Of a stretch of DNA of 64,000 nucleotides, positions 36,379 through 44,268 are shown piece after piece. The notes beneath the pieces are model-generated. The model saw nothing but the letters and a program-made list of their open reading frames with translations. It was not told where the DNA came from and did not search any database. The translations under genes and the position numbers were made by a program. The first letter of the stretch is position 1. Each line of letters starts with the position of its first letter. Origin of the DNA: Blautia faecis (GTDB taxonomy: Bacteria; Bacillota; Clostridia; Lachnospirales; Lachnospiraceae); assembly GCF_020554845.1 (NCBI RefSeq), contig NZ_JAJCIA010000008.1:1-64000 (forward strand), given 5' to 3'.

Positions 36379-37782
36379 TCAGAGCGATGTAAAGTCTTTT
36401 TCGGGTTTGCGGTTTGTGGTCTGTTCCTGTCCCGGAGTCCGGTCAAGATACTGGTTCAGATTATCCAGTTTTCGGTTGAGAGCCTGTATGTCTTTTTCAG
36501 CAGATTTATAGGTTTTCTGCAAGGCTTCTTTCTTGGCATACAGAGCATTGTAATCATTACGAAACTTATCAATATCAAAATGTTTTAAGCTGATTCCAAA
36601 GCGTTTCAGCATATTTTCTGCACCGTCATGGAGCAGGAGTTCTGTTTCATGGTGGCGGAGATAAGCGTCAGGGTCTTTCGATTTCCGGTAACGGATGTGA
36701 TAGATATGATTGCTCTGATATTGTTCAGCGTATTTCAATATCTGTCCTAAATCCTTTAGCTGACGTTCTGTTTCCACAAGACTGTTCCGTGCGGTTTTTG
36801 CAAGAACAGACTTACTTTCAATCTGTTTTTCAAGCTCGATGATAGAACCTGCTTTACTGTAACTGCTGGCAGCGATTTTGAGATTTTCAATCGCTGCCCA
36901 ATGCTGCAGACCGGGGCTTTGCGTGAACTTTTCTTCCGAGGTGTCAATGAGCGTTCGGGAAGAATAATCCTTGATAAGAGGTTTCTTTCGGGCAGGGAAT
37001 GGGACACGTTTTTGTGTCTGTGCTAAAGCCTTTGTTTCTACCCGTTCCTTAATCCGTTCTTTGGCGTATTCTGCACCCAAAGACTTTAAGCTGCCACGGA
37101 CAAAATGCTCCCGGTCAAGGGGGCGGAAGGAAATGTACTTTAAGGCGTTTTCTCCAATGGTTTCGCCTTTGATTTCATAACCTTTTGCCCGTATCAGCTC
37201 CATGCACTGTTCATATGTATCAGCGTTTTGAATTGCTTCATCAATGTCCTGCTTGAGCTTGATTTTCCACGAGGTGCCATTTCTGCCGGATGTCCATTCT
37301 TTATAACTTTTACCACGCTGGTTTGTGGGAGAAATGACGGATAACTGATGCTTGGAACACAGCTCATCATTCAGGCGGCGAATGTGGTAGTAGGTCTGTT
37401 TACAGTCATGATATTTTTCGTGATTCACATTATCTGCGGCACAGAAAATGATGTGGTTGTGAACGTGACCTTTATCAATATGAGTGGAAACGATATAAGA
37501 AAATTTCCCCTCTAACAGCTTGTCGGCAAGCTCCACACCGATCTGATGTGCTTTCTTATAAGATACCTCTCCCGGAGCGAAAGCCTGTATCAGATGAAAG
37601 GCTTTGTTGGGGTCTGCCTGATTTGTTTTTGACAGAGCAAATTTGAAGTCAAAGGCAGCGGTTTCAGGACTGCATCCGAAGGAAGAAATGAGAATACTTT
37701 CATCTGTTTTTTGGGAATTACAGATATAGTTTACTGCCTTATGGACGGTTGCCTGGATAGCATGGATTTTTGTGATTGCCAT
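36379..37782 (-). CDS. MOB_P-type relaxase
   Basis: This 467-residue nicking enzyme starts the transfer strand at oriT. The N-terminal relaxase domain carries the metal-binding three-histidine motif HIDKGHVHNH near residues 101-110. The likely catalytic tyrosine is Y18 in AVNYICN. The C-terminal part is a long charged coiled coil (LEKQIESKSVLAKTARNSLV onwards). The start overlaps the MobC gene by 52 bases, so the two are co-translated. Such relaxases are standard for Tn1549-like elements. Confidence 0.92.
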   Translation of the reverse strand: MAITKIHAIQATVHKAVNYICNSQKTDESILISSFGCSPETAAFDFKFALSKTNQADPNKAFHLIQAFAPGEVSYKKAHQIGVELADKLLEGKFSYIVSTHIDKGHVHNHIIFCAADNVNHEKYHDCKQTYYHIRRLNDELCSKHQLSVISPTNQRGKSYKEWTSGRNGTSWKIKLKQDIDEAIQNADTYEQCMELIRAKGYEIKGETIGENALKYISFRPLDREHFVRGSLKSLGAEYAKERIKERVETKALAQTQKRVPFPARKKPLIKDYSSRTLIDTSEEKFTQSPGLQHWAAIENLKIAASSYSKAGSIIELEKQIESKSVLAKTARNSLVETERQLKDLGQILKYAEQYQSNHIYHIRYRKSKDPDAYLRHHETELLLHDGAENMLKRFGISLKHFDIDKFRNDYNALYAKKEALQKTYKSAEKDIQALNRKLDNLNQYLDRTPGQEQTTNRKPEKDFTSL

Positions 37783-38072
37783 ACCTGTTTCATCAGCTCC
37801 TTTACTTCGTATACATCGGCTTTATAGACATTGCCAGTAGCATTCATCCGCTTGGCAATCTGGTTCAGATTATTGCCGATACGGGCGAGCGTGGTGTTGT
37901 ATTCCCGCAGGTGTTCGTAGTTTACATCGTAGACATAGCCATACAAAATCAGATGCCGAATAAATGCGGATTTGCTCTTCATGCCGGAGGCTTTCCATTT
38001 CTGATCTAAGATGTATTGCTCGTCATCGCTGAGATAGATTTTAAGTTCATTTTGTCTTTCTCGGTTTGCCAT
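37731..38072 (-). CDS. mobC: MobC-like relaxosome accessory protein
   Basis: This 113-residue protein has the features ELKIYLSDDEQYILDQKW, SKSAFIRHLILYG and the MobC block LARIGNNLNQIAKRMNATGNVY. It is a ribbon-helix-helix-type DNA-binding partner that helps the relaxase at oriT. The ATG at 38072 is chosen because the protein family begins here; the longer open frame upstream runs through the hairpin-rich oriT region. Confidence 0.88.
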   Translation of the reverse strand: MANRERQNELKIYLSDDEQYILDQKWKASGMKSKSAFIRHLILYGYVYDVNYEHLREYNTTLARIGNNLNQIAKRMNATGNVYKADVYEVKELMKQVWQSQKSMLSRQPSIRQ

Positions 38073-38129
38073 TGCAGTATCAGTCCTTTCCTTATTTGTA
38101 TAAAAGATTTTCAAATATGCCGTAGCCGG

Positions 38130-38420
38130 CGGTTGTTTTTTGCTTTTAGGGGGACAGGTGGATATGCCCCATGCAAGCCAATTTCTGCAAGTTTTCACTT
38201 GGTAGAAACTTGCGGAAATGGTGCCTGTGAGGGAACACAGGCAGTGCTTGCTATTCTTCTGCAAATTACCCGTAGGGAATTTGCGTGTTGCGTGAGTATA
38301 GGCGAGCGGTTTGCAACACAGTAGGGCGTTACCGCCCTTGTTATGGATAGCGTTGATAATTCGACTTTGCAGTTGGGCAGAAGCAATAAAAAAACTGCCA
38401 CGGTTCATAAGGGCATTGAT
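38130..38420. other. probable origin of transfer (oriT) region
   Basis: The non-coding stretch just upstream of mobC holds a cluster of inverted repeats: GCAAGTTT with AAACTTGC (about 38187-38213), CCTGTG with CACAGG, GCAAATTACCC with GGGAATTTGC around GTA, and GGGCG with CGCCC. Dense hairpins directly before mobC-relaxase genes are typical of oriT. The nick site cannot be named from sequence alone. Confidence 0.6.
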
Positions 38421-38623
38421 TGCCCGTAAAAACTCCATAGCAGTTTGTGTGACTTTTTATGATTTTTGATTCTATCCATAATGATTTTATCAATGGGAAA
38501 GGGGAAAGTCAATGGCTGGAGAGAGATAAAAGATTTACAGAGAAATTTAGGGGAATAAGCAAAGATACTGCATATTCTGCATTTAAAATTAGAATTGGAA
38601 AACCAGAAGAGAGGGGGTGAAGC

Positions 38624-38953
38624 ATGAATACCGTACATCGTAGAACGGAAATAATCAATATTCTTATTATCAGACGACATACAACAGCGAATGAATTGGC
38701 ACAGGAATTTGGCGTTTCCATTCGCACGATACAGTATGATATTCAGGCTTTAACTCCGGTTTATCCGATTTATACAAAACAGGGAGAGAACGGAGGAATT
38801 TTTATAAGAGAGGATTACAAGCCTTATGCCAATTCGCTGACACCTATGGAAGTAGCTGCCTTGCATGAATTATATGATTGGACGGAGGGCATACATAAAA
38901 AAGTTTTATTTCAAGTCCTAAGAAAATATGGACCGGATAAATTACAACTTTGA
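38624..38953 (+). CDS. DeoR-type helix-turn-helix protein of the ICE
   Basis: This 109-residue protein has an N-terminal DeoR-like winged helix (RRTEIINILIIRRHTTANELAQEFGVSIRTIQYDI) and a short C-terminal region without a sugar-phosphate sensor domain. GAGAGGGGGTG precedes the ATG. Short DeoR-like proteins at this place are common in Tn1549-like elements and may control conjugation genes. Confidence 0.8.
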   Translation: MNTVHRRTEIINILIIRRHTTANELAQEFGVSIRTIQYDIQALTPVYPIYTKQGENGGIFIREDYKPYANSLTPMEVAALHELYDWTEGIHKKVLFQVLRKYGPDKLQL

Positions 38954-38968
38954 TCTTGTCATTCTGAT

Positions 38969-39028
38969 AAAGCACATAATTTTTACAGAACCGTTCATAG
39001 CAGACGGAAGTGTGCTTATGTGCTTTTT
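38969..39028 (+). terminator. terminator after the DeoR-type gene
   Basis: Arms AAAGCACATAA and TTATGTGCTTT with a long loop, then TTTTTAG. The following gap to 39494 has no convincing gene. Within it, arms CCAATAAAAGCATA and TATGTTTTTATTGG form a further hairpin at 39394-39434, just before the excisionase-like gene. Confidence 0.65.
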
Positions 39029-39494
39029 AGGCTGACAATTTCAGCTTTGATTTTATCCAAAATGCAGACGATGTCTGCGATTGTACCTTGACAATTTCAT
39101 AAACCAATGCGTACAGGACGTGTGGAATATGTGGAGCCGCTTTGAGGATACGCCATAAGACACCTGCTTTTGCCTTTGGCAGAGGTGGATACGAAGGAAT
39201 ATTGAAAGCAGATATTGAAGTTAAGGTGTGGAGCGGGAAATATCCGGCATAAATGTGTAGCAGTTACACGGAGGCGTTGATACATATTTTTGATAATGAT
39301 ACTTCCGGCTTAGTCCGGTCAGATAAGATGACGGTGCGATACCGATGTGGGTAGTGTAATGAGCTGCCACCTGTACGGATTTTTTAATATCTTCCAATAA
39401 AAGCATATTTGTTTGCTAAGTATGTTTTTATTGGCAGATATGCCATAACCATAGCAAGAGAAAAAGAACACACTTTGAAAAGGTAGGTGGAAGA

Positions 39495-39677
39495 ATGCAG
39501 GCAAAAGTGAACACAAAAAATTTTATAAGGTATGACGAGGGTGCGGAGAGGTATTCTATGAGTAAACACAGCTTTATGAAATTGGCACAGGATGCTCGTG
39601 CTGTTTATAAAATTAACCGTATCACATTGGTAAACGTGAAGATTTTTGAGGAGTATTTGGAATCTTTTCGAGCGTAG
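39495..39677 (+). CDS. excisionase-like small protein (DUF6462-type)
   Basis: This 60-residue protein (RYDEGAERYSMSKHSFMKLAQDA) looks like a MerR/excisionase-type winged helix. Its size and place before the integrase match the excisionase slot of Tn916- and Tn1549-like elements. GGTGGAAG precedes the ATG. A role in directing excision is inferred from position. Confidence 0.7.
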   Translation: MQAKVNTKNFIRYDEGAERYSMSKHSFMKLAQDARAVYKINRITLVNVKIFEEYLESFRA

Positions 39678-39705
39678 ACATGATAAGAAAGAGGAAAACG
39701 AATTA

Positions 39706-39752
39706 TTGTATATCAAAAAGTATTTGACTTTTTGATATACAAGTAGTAAAAT
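39706..39752 (+). promoter_or_regulatory. integrase-operon promoter inside a 37-bp inverted repeat
   Basis: Perfect 16-base arms TTGTATATCAAAAAGT and ACTTTTTGATATACAA (39706-39721 and 39727-39742) flank ATTTG. TTGACT (39724-39729) and TAAAAT (39747-39752) are 17 bases apart, so the right arm fills the promoter spacer. A ribbon-helix-helix gene follows directly, so autoregulation of that protein and the integrase is likely. It could also act as terminator for the upstream gene. Confidence 0.7.
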
Positions 39753-39784
39753 GAAGTCAGGTTATGAAAGGCAGGTGTTGACGG

Positions 39785-39967
39785 ATGGCAAGAATGGGTA
39801 GACCTAAGTTAGAAAATCCGAGAAGTGAAGGTGTATTCATCCGTCTTACAAAAGATGAGCATACAGATATAACAGAGTATGCCAGCTCTCATGATCTGAC
39901 CATAACACAGACGCTTGTTCAAGGATTTAGAAAGCTGCAAGAGCAGGATAATACCGAGAATGAGTAA
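39785..39967 (+). CDS. ribbon-helix-helix-type small regulator
   Basis: This 60-residue protein (GVFIRLTKDEHTDITEYASSHDLTITQTLVQGFRKLQ) has the strand-helix-helix pattern of CopG/Arc-like regulators. It is the first gene behind the palindromic promoter and precedes the integrase. It likely represses its own promoter and so controls integration and excision. Confidence 0.75.
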   Translation: MARMGRPKLENPRSEGVFIRLTKDEHTDITEYASSHDLTITQTLVQGFRKLQEQDNTENE

Positions 39968-40013
39968 TGGCATTTGTGACCTCTTTCTTATATTGAGAGG
40001 AAGGTGGTACATA

Positions 40014-41246
40014 ATGTCAATGTCGAGAAAAGATTCAAAAGGCAGAGTATTAAGGAAAGGCGAAAGTCAGAGGAAAAACGACGGAAGGTATATCTACCAG
40101 TACACCGATTCGACAGGTAAAAGGCGGGTCGTTTATTCAAATGACCTGTTGGAGTTAAGGGAAAAGGAAAAAGAACTTGTTCGCAATCAGTTGGACGGTC
40201 TTGAAAGCTATTGCAGTGGAAAGACAACTTTGAACTATGCATTTGACAGGTATATTTCAACGAAGTATGATTTGAAAGAACACACACGGGTAAATTATAA
40301 GTATATGTATAACCGTTTTGTCAGAGATACTTTTGGAAAAAGAATCATCAATGATATAAAGTATTCTGATGTGAAATTCTTTTATTGTTCGTTGATGAAC
40401 ATATTGGGGTTACAGGCGAATACATTGGATAATATTCATACGATTCTGCACCCAACCTTTCAGATGGCAGTTAGGGACAATGTGATACGCAATAATCCGG
40501 CAAGCGGTGTAATGGCAGAAATCAAAAAGGCGAATGGAAAGAATAAGGGCATAAGACACGCACTTACATTGGAACAGCAGAGAGCATTTTTGAATTATGT
40601 ATCGAACAGTCCTGTGTATTGCCATTGGTTGCCACTGTTTACAGCACTTTTTGGAACGGGATGTCGCATAGGAGAAATGATAGGGCTGCGTTGGGAAGAT
40701 TTGGATTATGAGAATAAAACCATTAGTATAAACCATGCGGCTATCTATCGAGTAATGGAGAATGGAAAGAGTGAATTTCATATTTCTTCGCCAAAGACAG
40801 AAGCCGGGATTCGTACTATTCCGATGATGCAGGCTGTAGAACAGGCATTTAAGGATGAATACGAAGCACAGAAAGAAACCGGTTTTAATGTGCAAGTGGT
40901 TGATGGTATGAGTGGGTTTATCTTTTGCAATAAAGACGGAATTATCCATAAACCCAGCGTAATCAACAGTGCAATCAAAAGAATTTACGAAGCCTACAAT
41001 GCCGAAGAAATTATTAAGGCAAAACGGGAGAGCAGACGCCCGGTATTGATTCCTCATTTTTCGTGTCATCATATCCGACACACATTTTGCACCAGATTTT
41101 GTGAAAATGAAAGAAATCTGAAAGTGATTCAAAGTATTATGGGTCATGCAAATATTGAAACAACGATGGATATTTATGCGGAAGCAACAGATGTGAAGAA
41201 AAAGGAAGCAATTAAAGCTCTGGAAAATAATAGTGATATATTTTAG
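40014..41246 (+). CDS. int: tyrosine site-specific integrase (Tn916/Tn1549 type)
   Basis: This 410-residue recombinase has an N-terminal arm-type DNA-binding domain, a SAM-like core-binding domain, and a catalytic domain with GTGCRIGEMIGLRW (first Arg), HHIRHTFCTR (His-x-x-Arg) and the nucleophile Tyr in MDIYAEA near the end. ATG 40014 is preferred because GAGGAAGGTGG precedes it; longer starts overlap the upstream gene. It catalyses integration and excision of the element. Confidence 0.93.
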   Translation: MSMSRKDSKGRVLRKGESQRKNDGRYIYQYTDSTGKRRVVYSNDLLELREKEKELVRNQLDGLESYCSGKTTLNYAFDRYISTKYDLKEHTRVNYKYMYNRFVRDTFGKRIINDIKYSDVKFFYCSLMNILGLQANTLDNIHTILHPTFQMAVRDNVIRNNPASGVMAEIKKANGKNKGIRHALTLEQQRAFLNYVSNSPVYCHWLPLFTALFGTGCRIGEMIGLRWEDLDYENKTISINHAAIYRVMENGKSEFHISSPKTEAGIRTIPMMQAVEQAFKDEYEAQKETGFNVQVVDGMSGFIFCNKDGIIHKPSVINSAIKRIYEAYNAEEIIKAKRESRRPVLIPHFSCHHIRHTFCTRFCENERNLKVIQSIMGHANIETTMDIYAEATDVKKKEAIKALENNSDIF

Positions 41247-41440
41247 GAAGAAGTCCTTGCAAGGGGACGATTTCCAAGACAAACCTGACATCAAAAAAGT
41301 CAGAATACATCAAAATGACATTAGTTTGTTGGATTTTGGTGGACAAATATGGACTGGCGATATATAATGAAAATCGTGTAAAAAAGCGTTTATCAACTTA
41401 TTTGGACTGTGGTGGATTAGCTTCGGTTATATTCCCGACA
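41247..41440. other. right end of the ICE with attachment junction
   Basis: Between the integrase stop and recognisable metG coding sequence lie short repeats such as GACATCAAAAAAGTCAGAATACATC and GGTGGACAAATATGG, which look like integrase arm-binding sites. The exact att core cannot be defined because the left junction is not in the window. Confidence 0.5.
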
Positions 41441-41950
41441 ATGAAATCCCAGGGTGCTGCAAAGAACGAAGCAAACAATGCTGCACAGTCTGGTGCTGCT
41501 GCTTCCGCAGAGAGCGCAGAAGCTGCTGCACCAGCTGGTGACAACAATGGCTTCTTTACTGCAAACGAGAAGATTGACTTCTCCAAAGTACAGATTGAGC
41601 CGCTGTTCGAAGAGCAGGTAGACTTCGATACTTTCAGCGAGTCTGATTTCCGTGCTGTTAAGGTAAAAGCCTGCGAGGCTGTTAAGAAGTCCAAGAAACT
41701 TCTCCAGTTCACCCTGGACGACGGAACCGGCACAGACCGTACCATCCTTTCCGGAATCCACGCTTACTACGAGCCGGAAGAACTGGTCGGCAAGACCCTG
41801 ATCGCCATCACCAACCTGCCGCCAAGAGCCATGATGGGAATTGAATCCTGTGGAATGCTGCTTAGCGCTATTCACGAGGAAGAGGGAGAAGAGAAGCTTC
41901 ATCTTCTGATGGTGGATAACCATATTCCGGCAGGTGCGAAGTTGTATTAA
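41315..41950 (+). pseudogene. metG: 3' part of methionyl-tRNA synthetase gene cut off by the ICE
   Basis: From about residue 75 onward the frame encodes the C-terminal tRNA-binding (EMAP-II/Trbp111-like) domain of MetRS: FDTFSESDFRAVKVKACEAV, RTILSGIHAYY, NLPPRAMMGIESCGMLLSA and the end HIPAGAKLY. The catalytic Rossmann domain is missing, because the ICE lies directly upstream. The open frame extends back to an ATG at 41315 in the ICE end, and an internal ATG lies at 41441; neither has a strong ribosome site. The Ala-rich linker (AAQSGAAASAESAEAAAPAG) is typical between the two MetRS parts. Whether this piece is still expressed as a stand-alone domain is unknown. Confidence 0.7.
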
Positions 41951-41976
41951 TTTATACAAGAGAATAATAAAAATAA

Positions 41977-42007
41977 AAGAGACTGGAACTGGTAATCCGG
42001 TCTCTTT
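41977..42007 (+). terminator. terminator of metG
   Basis: Arms AAAGAGACTGG and CCGGTCTCTTT (one mismatch near the loop), followed by a T-poor tail GTGTATATAA. Confidence 0.65.
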
Positions 42008-42075
42008 GTGTATATAATAAAAGAAGATGATGAATTATGGACTTCACAGACTGTATTGATTATATGGGGTGCTAA

Positions 42076-42516
42076 ATGTTAAACATTTATTTAGGTGATA
42101 TGAAAGAGGCTGTTTATCATCCTCCCACATACTTTGATAATATGTATGAGGATGAATGGATTACAAATCCGTTATCTGTTGAGATGATTTTTGATGTAGA
42201 TAAATCGAAAGTAGTAGGGGCACATTTAATTGAGAGCCCTGTGTTAGGTCCGATATCTCCTAAAGACTTATCGGGTGGAGTAAAAACATTGATGCTCATG
42301 GCATTTGATGAAAATGATCGGGTGTTTAATGCCTCTGTGTGCGGTGACAACTGTGCAAAATGGATATTGCAAATTGCGGAAAATAAAGACCTGACGATAA
42401 ATCTTCGACATATTATGGACTTTGGAGAGGGAAAATTCGAAGCTAAGGTGTTAAATACAAATCAGATCGTTCATAATATGCAGGAATTTTTGGCTATTGC
42501 TGGAGAGTATGTTTAG
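42076..42516 (+). CDS. DUF4869-type protein
   Basis: This 146-residue acidic protein (LNIYLGDMKEAVYHPPTYFDNMYEDEW) matches the DUF4869 family, which is usually paired with a downstream ATP-binding protein. Here the partner is cut down to a stub at 42527-42640. No catalytic motif is visible. The locus may be a broken two-gene system; a defence role would be a guess. Confidence 0.7.
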   Translation: MLNIYLGDMKEAVYHPPTYFDNMYEDEWITNPLSVEMIFDVDKSKVVGAHLIESPVLGPISPKDLSGGVKTLMLMAFDENDRVFNASVCGDNCAKWILQIAENKDLTINLRHIMDFGEGKFEAKVLNTNQIVHNMQEFLAIAGEYV

Positions 42517-42526
42517 GGGATAATGA

Positions 42527-42640
42527 ATGAAAGGTAAACATAAAGTAGTTGTAAAAAATAATAAATTGCATTATGAGTTTGAAATAAAGCGTAATATTAC
42601 AATTATCAAAGGTGATAGTGCTACTGGGAAAGCAAACTGA
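42527..42640 (+). pseudogene. N-terminal stub of an AAA-type ATPase
   Basis: MKGKHKVVVKNNKLHYEFE is followed by NITIIKGDSATGKAN and a stop. GDSATGK is a Walker A motif broken off where Thr/Ser should follow, so the ATPase is truncated after 37 residues. Sequence from 42641 to 42840 is of a different kind and non-coding, with four TTGAAGT repeats near 42785-42825, so a deletion or insertion scar is likely. Confidence 0.65.
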
Positions 42641-42857
42641 ATCCGGTGTACCTGCATGAGCGAAATCGGAAAGCTATAGTAGATAGTATTGAAGGTATAA
42701 AGCTGACAAGATAGCTTCAGAAAGTGGAAGGGGAAGAATTAAAACGGTTTAAATGAAAATGCTTCAAAGTAAAATGAAGATTGTTTGAAGTAACTTTGAA
42801 GTGGACATTGAAGTGAGTTTGAAGTGTTATAGAAGCGAAAGATTTTAAAGTTTATTG

Positions 42858-42888
42858 GAGACAGTCCTTAGGGCTGTCTCTATTTTGT
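42858..42888 (+). terminator. terminator in the degenerate region
   Basis: GAGACAGTCC-TTA-GGGCTGTCTC followed by TATTTTG. It probably served the gene now lost downstream of DUF4869. Confidence 0.7.
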
Positions 42889-42994
42889 ATATAAGAATAA
42901 GTTTATCTGGGATTTTTATACCCCACCTATTGCTGTAAACTGTAACCATTAAAGAAGGTTAAATCAGAAATTTAAAGAAATGGAGAAGCTGGCA

Positions 42995-43096
42995 ATGAAG
43001 GGATTTAATACAGGTAATGGTTACATGGGTTTGGTAAATGGTAAATATATCTTGTTTGCCAGCGAATCCGATTACTATGATTATATGAATGATTAA
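42995..43096 (+). CDS. 33-residue conserved small protein
   Basis: The frame reads MKGFNTGNGYMGLVNGKYIL and ends FASESDYYDYMND. GGAGAAG nine bases upstream is a good ribosome site. Proteins of this form (a Gly/Tyr-rich start, then LFASExDYYEY) recur as unnamed small proteins in Lachnospiraceae by my recollection. Function unknown; real coding is likely because of composition and ribosome site. Confidence 0.6.
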   Translation: MKGFNTGNGYMGLVNGKYILFASESDYYDYMND

Positions 43097-43181
43097 AGGC
43101 GATGCTGCAAAGAATGGGCCAATTACAATAGCAAAACTATGGTATACTTGACTTATCACTTGATAAAAGGAGATGGGTCAG

Positions 43182-44171
43182 ATGCCAAAAGGAAGTAACC
43201 AGAAATTCAAATTATACAGGCTTGCTCAGATCATGCAGGAACAAACGGATGAAGAGCATTATATTACCATGCCTGAAATCATGAAAGAACTGGCCAAATA
43301 TGATATCACGGCAGACCGGAAAAGTATATATAATGATCTGAGAGATTTGAGTGTTCTTGGTATTGAGGTAGAGGGAGAACCAGACGGAAACCGCTATCAT
43401 TATCATGTTGTAGATCGTGCCTTTGAACTCCCGGAATTAAAACTTTTGGTTGATGCAATCCAGTCTTCGAAATTTATCACAGAGAAAAAATCAAATGCAT
43501 TGATCAAAAAACTGGAAACCCTGGTAAGTAAATATGATGCCCAGAAACTGCAACGCCAGGTATTTGTATCTGGAAGAATTAAAACCATGAATGAGAGTAT
43601 CTATTACACAGTAGATGCGATTCACAATGCAATTTCAGCGGATAAAAAGATCAAGTTCCAGTATTATCAGTGGAATGAGAAAAAAGAAATGGAACTTCGC
43701 CACAGTGGTGCCTGGTATCACATTAGTCCCTGGGGCTTATCCTGGAATAATGAAAATTATTATCTGGTCGGATATGACTCAGAAGAAGAAAAGATTAAGC
43801 ATTTCCGCGTGGACAAGATGTTGCATATAAAACTATCAAAAGAAAGCAGAGAAGGAAAAGAACATTTTAAAAAGCTGGATATGGCAGACTATGCGAAGAA
43901 AAGTTTTGGAATGTTCGGCGGAAAAGAACGGACAGTTAAATTGTTGGTAAAGAATAATCTGGCAGGCGTAATCATTGATCGTTTTGGCAAAGATGTAATG
44001 ATGATTCCAGTGGACAACGAACACTTCACCGTGAGTGTAGATATACACGTCAGCAAACAGTTCCTGGGGTGGGTGTTTTCACTGGGAGAAAATATAAAAA
44101 TTCTTGGACCGGATGATGTGGTGGAGATGATGAAAGGGGAGATTGGGAGGTTGGTTGGACAGTATAAATAA
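43182..44171 (+). CDS. WYL-domain transcriptional regulator
   Basis: This protein of about 329 residues has an N-terminal winged helix (KLYRLAQIMQEQTDEEHYITMPEIMKELAKYDITADRKSIYNDL), a middle linker and a WYL domain (GAWYHISPWGLSWNNENYYLVGYD, KIKHFRVDKM) with a C-terminal WCX-like extension. WYL domains sense ligands, often nucleic acids, and many control defence genes. ATG 43182 fits AAAAGGAG at better spacing than 43173. It stands alone before the OLD-like ATPase gene and may regulate it. Confidence 0.88.
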   Translation: MPKGSNQKFKLYRLAQIMQEQTDEEHYITMPEIMKELAKYDITADRKSIYNDLRDLSVLGIEVEGEPDGNRYHYHVVDRAFELPELKLLVDAIQSSKFITEKKSNALIKKLETLVSKYDAQKLQRQVFVSGRIKTMNESIYYTVDAIHNAISADKKIKFQYYQWNEKKEMELRHSGAWYHISPWGLSWNNENYYLVGYDSEEEKIKHFRVDKMLHIKLSKESREGKEHFKKLDMADYAKKSFGMFGGKERTVKLLVKNNLAGVIIDRFGKDVMMIPVDNEHFTVSVDIHVSKQFLGWVFSLGENIKILGPDDVVEMMKGEIGRLVGQYK

Positions 44172-44268
44172 AAACGAATTATACGTTGATAAATTATGAA
44201 GATATGGATATAATAGTAATAAATATAAAATATCAACGCAAAAAACGTTTTTAAATTTGGAGGACTAA

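Larger units (their letters stand above)
1..41440. mobile_element. Tn1549/CTn-type integrative conjugative element, right-hand part with beta-lactam cargo
   Basis: A continuous set of conjugation genes (VirB6-like, PrgI-like, VirB4, M23/NlpC-P60 hydrolase, TopB, giant methylase/helicase, ArdC-like protein, TTRAP), a minus-strand relaxase/MobC pair and a terminal tyrosine integrase follow the order known for Tn1549-like elements of Clostridiales. The cargo sits between the TTRAP gene and the mobilisation genes, the same interval that carries vanB in Tn1549. The left end is outside the window. The right end must lie between the integrase stop (41246) and the first clear metG sequence (about 41441-41550); the exact junction cannot be fixed without the left end or an empty site. 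The cargo is visibly more AT-rich than the transfer genes, which suggests a separate origin. Confidence 0.9.

Noticed and set aside
36247..36588. Plus-strand frame antisense to the relaxase 3' end
   Set aside because: It crosses a hairpin with T-run and runs into the relaxase antisense strand; the residues resemble no family.
38073..38438. Longer MobC protein or separate genes in the oriT region
   Set aside because: The added residues are Cys/His-rich and unlike MobC, and the DNA is dense in hairpins, as expected for oriT.
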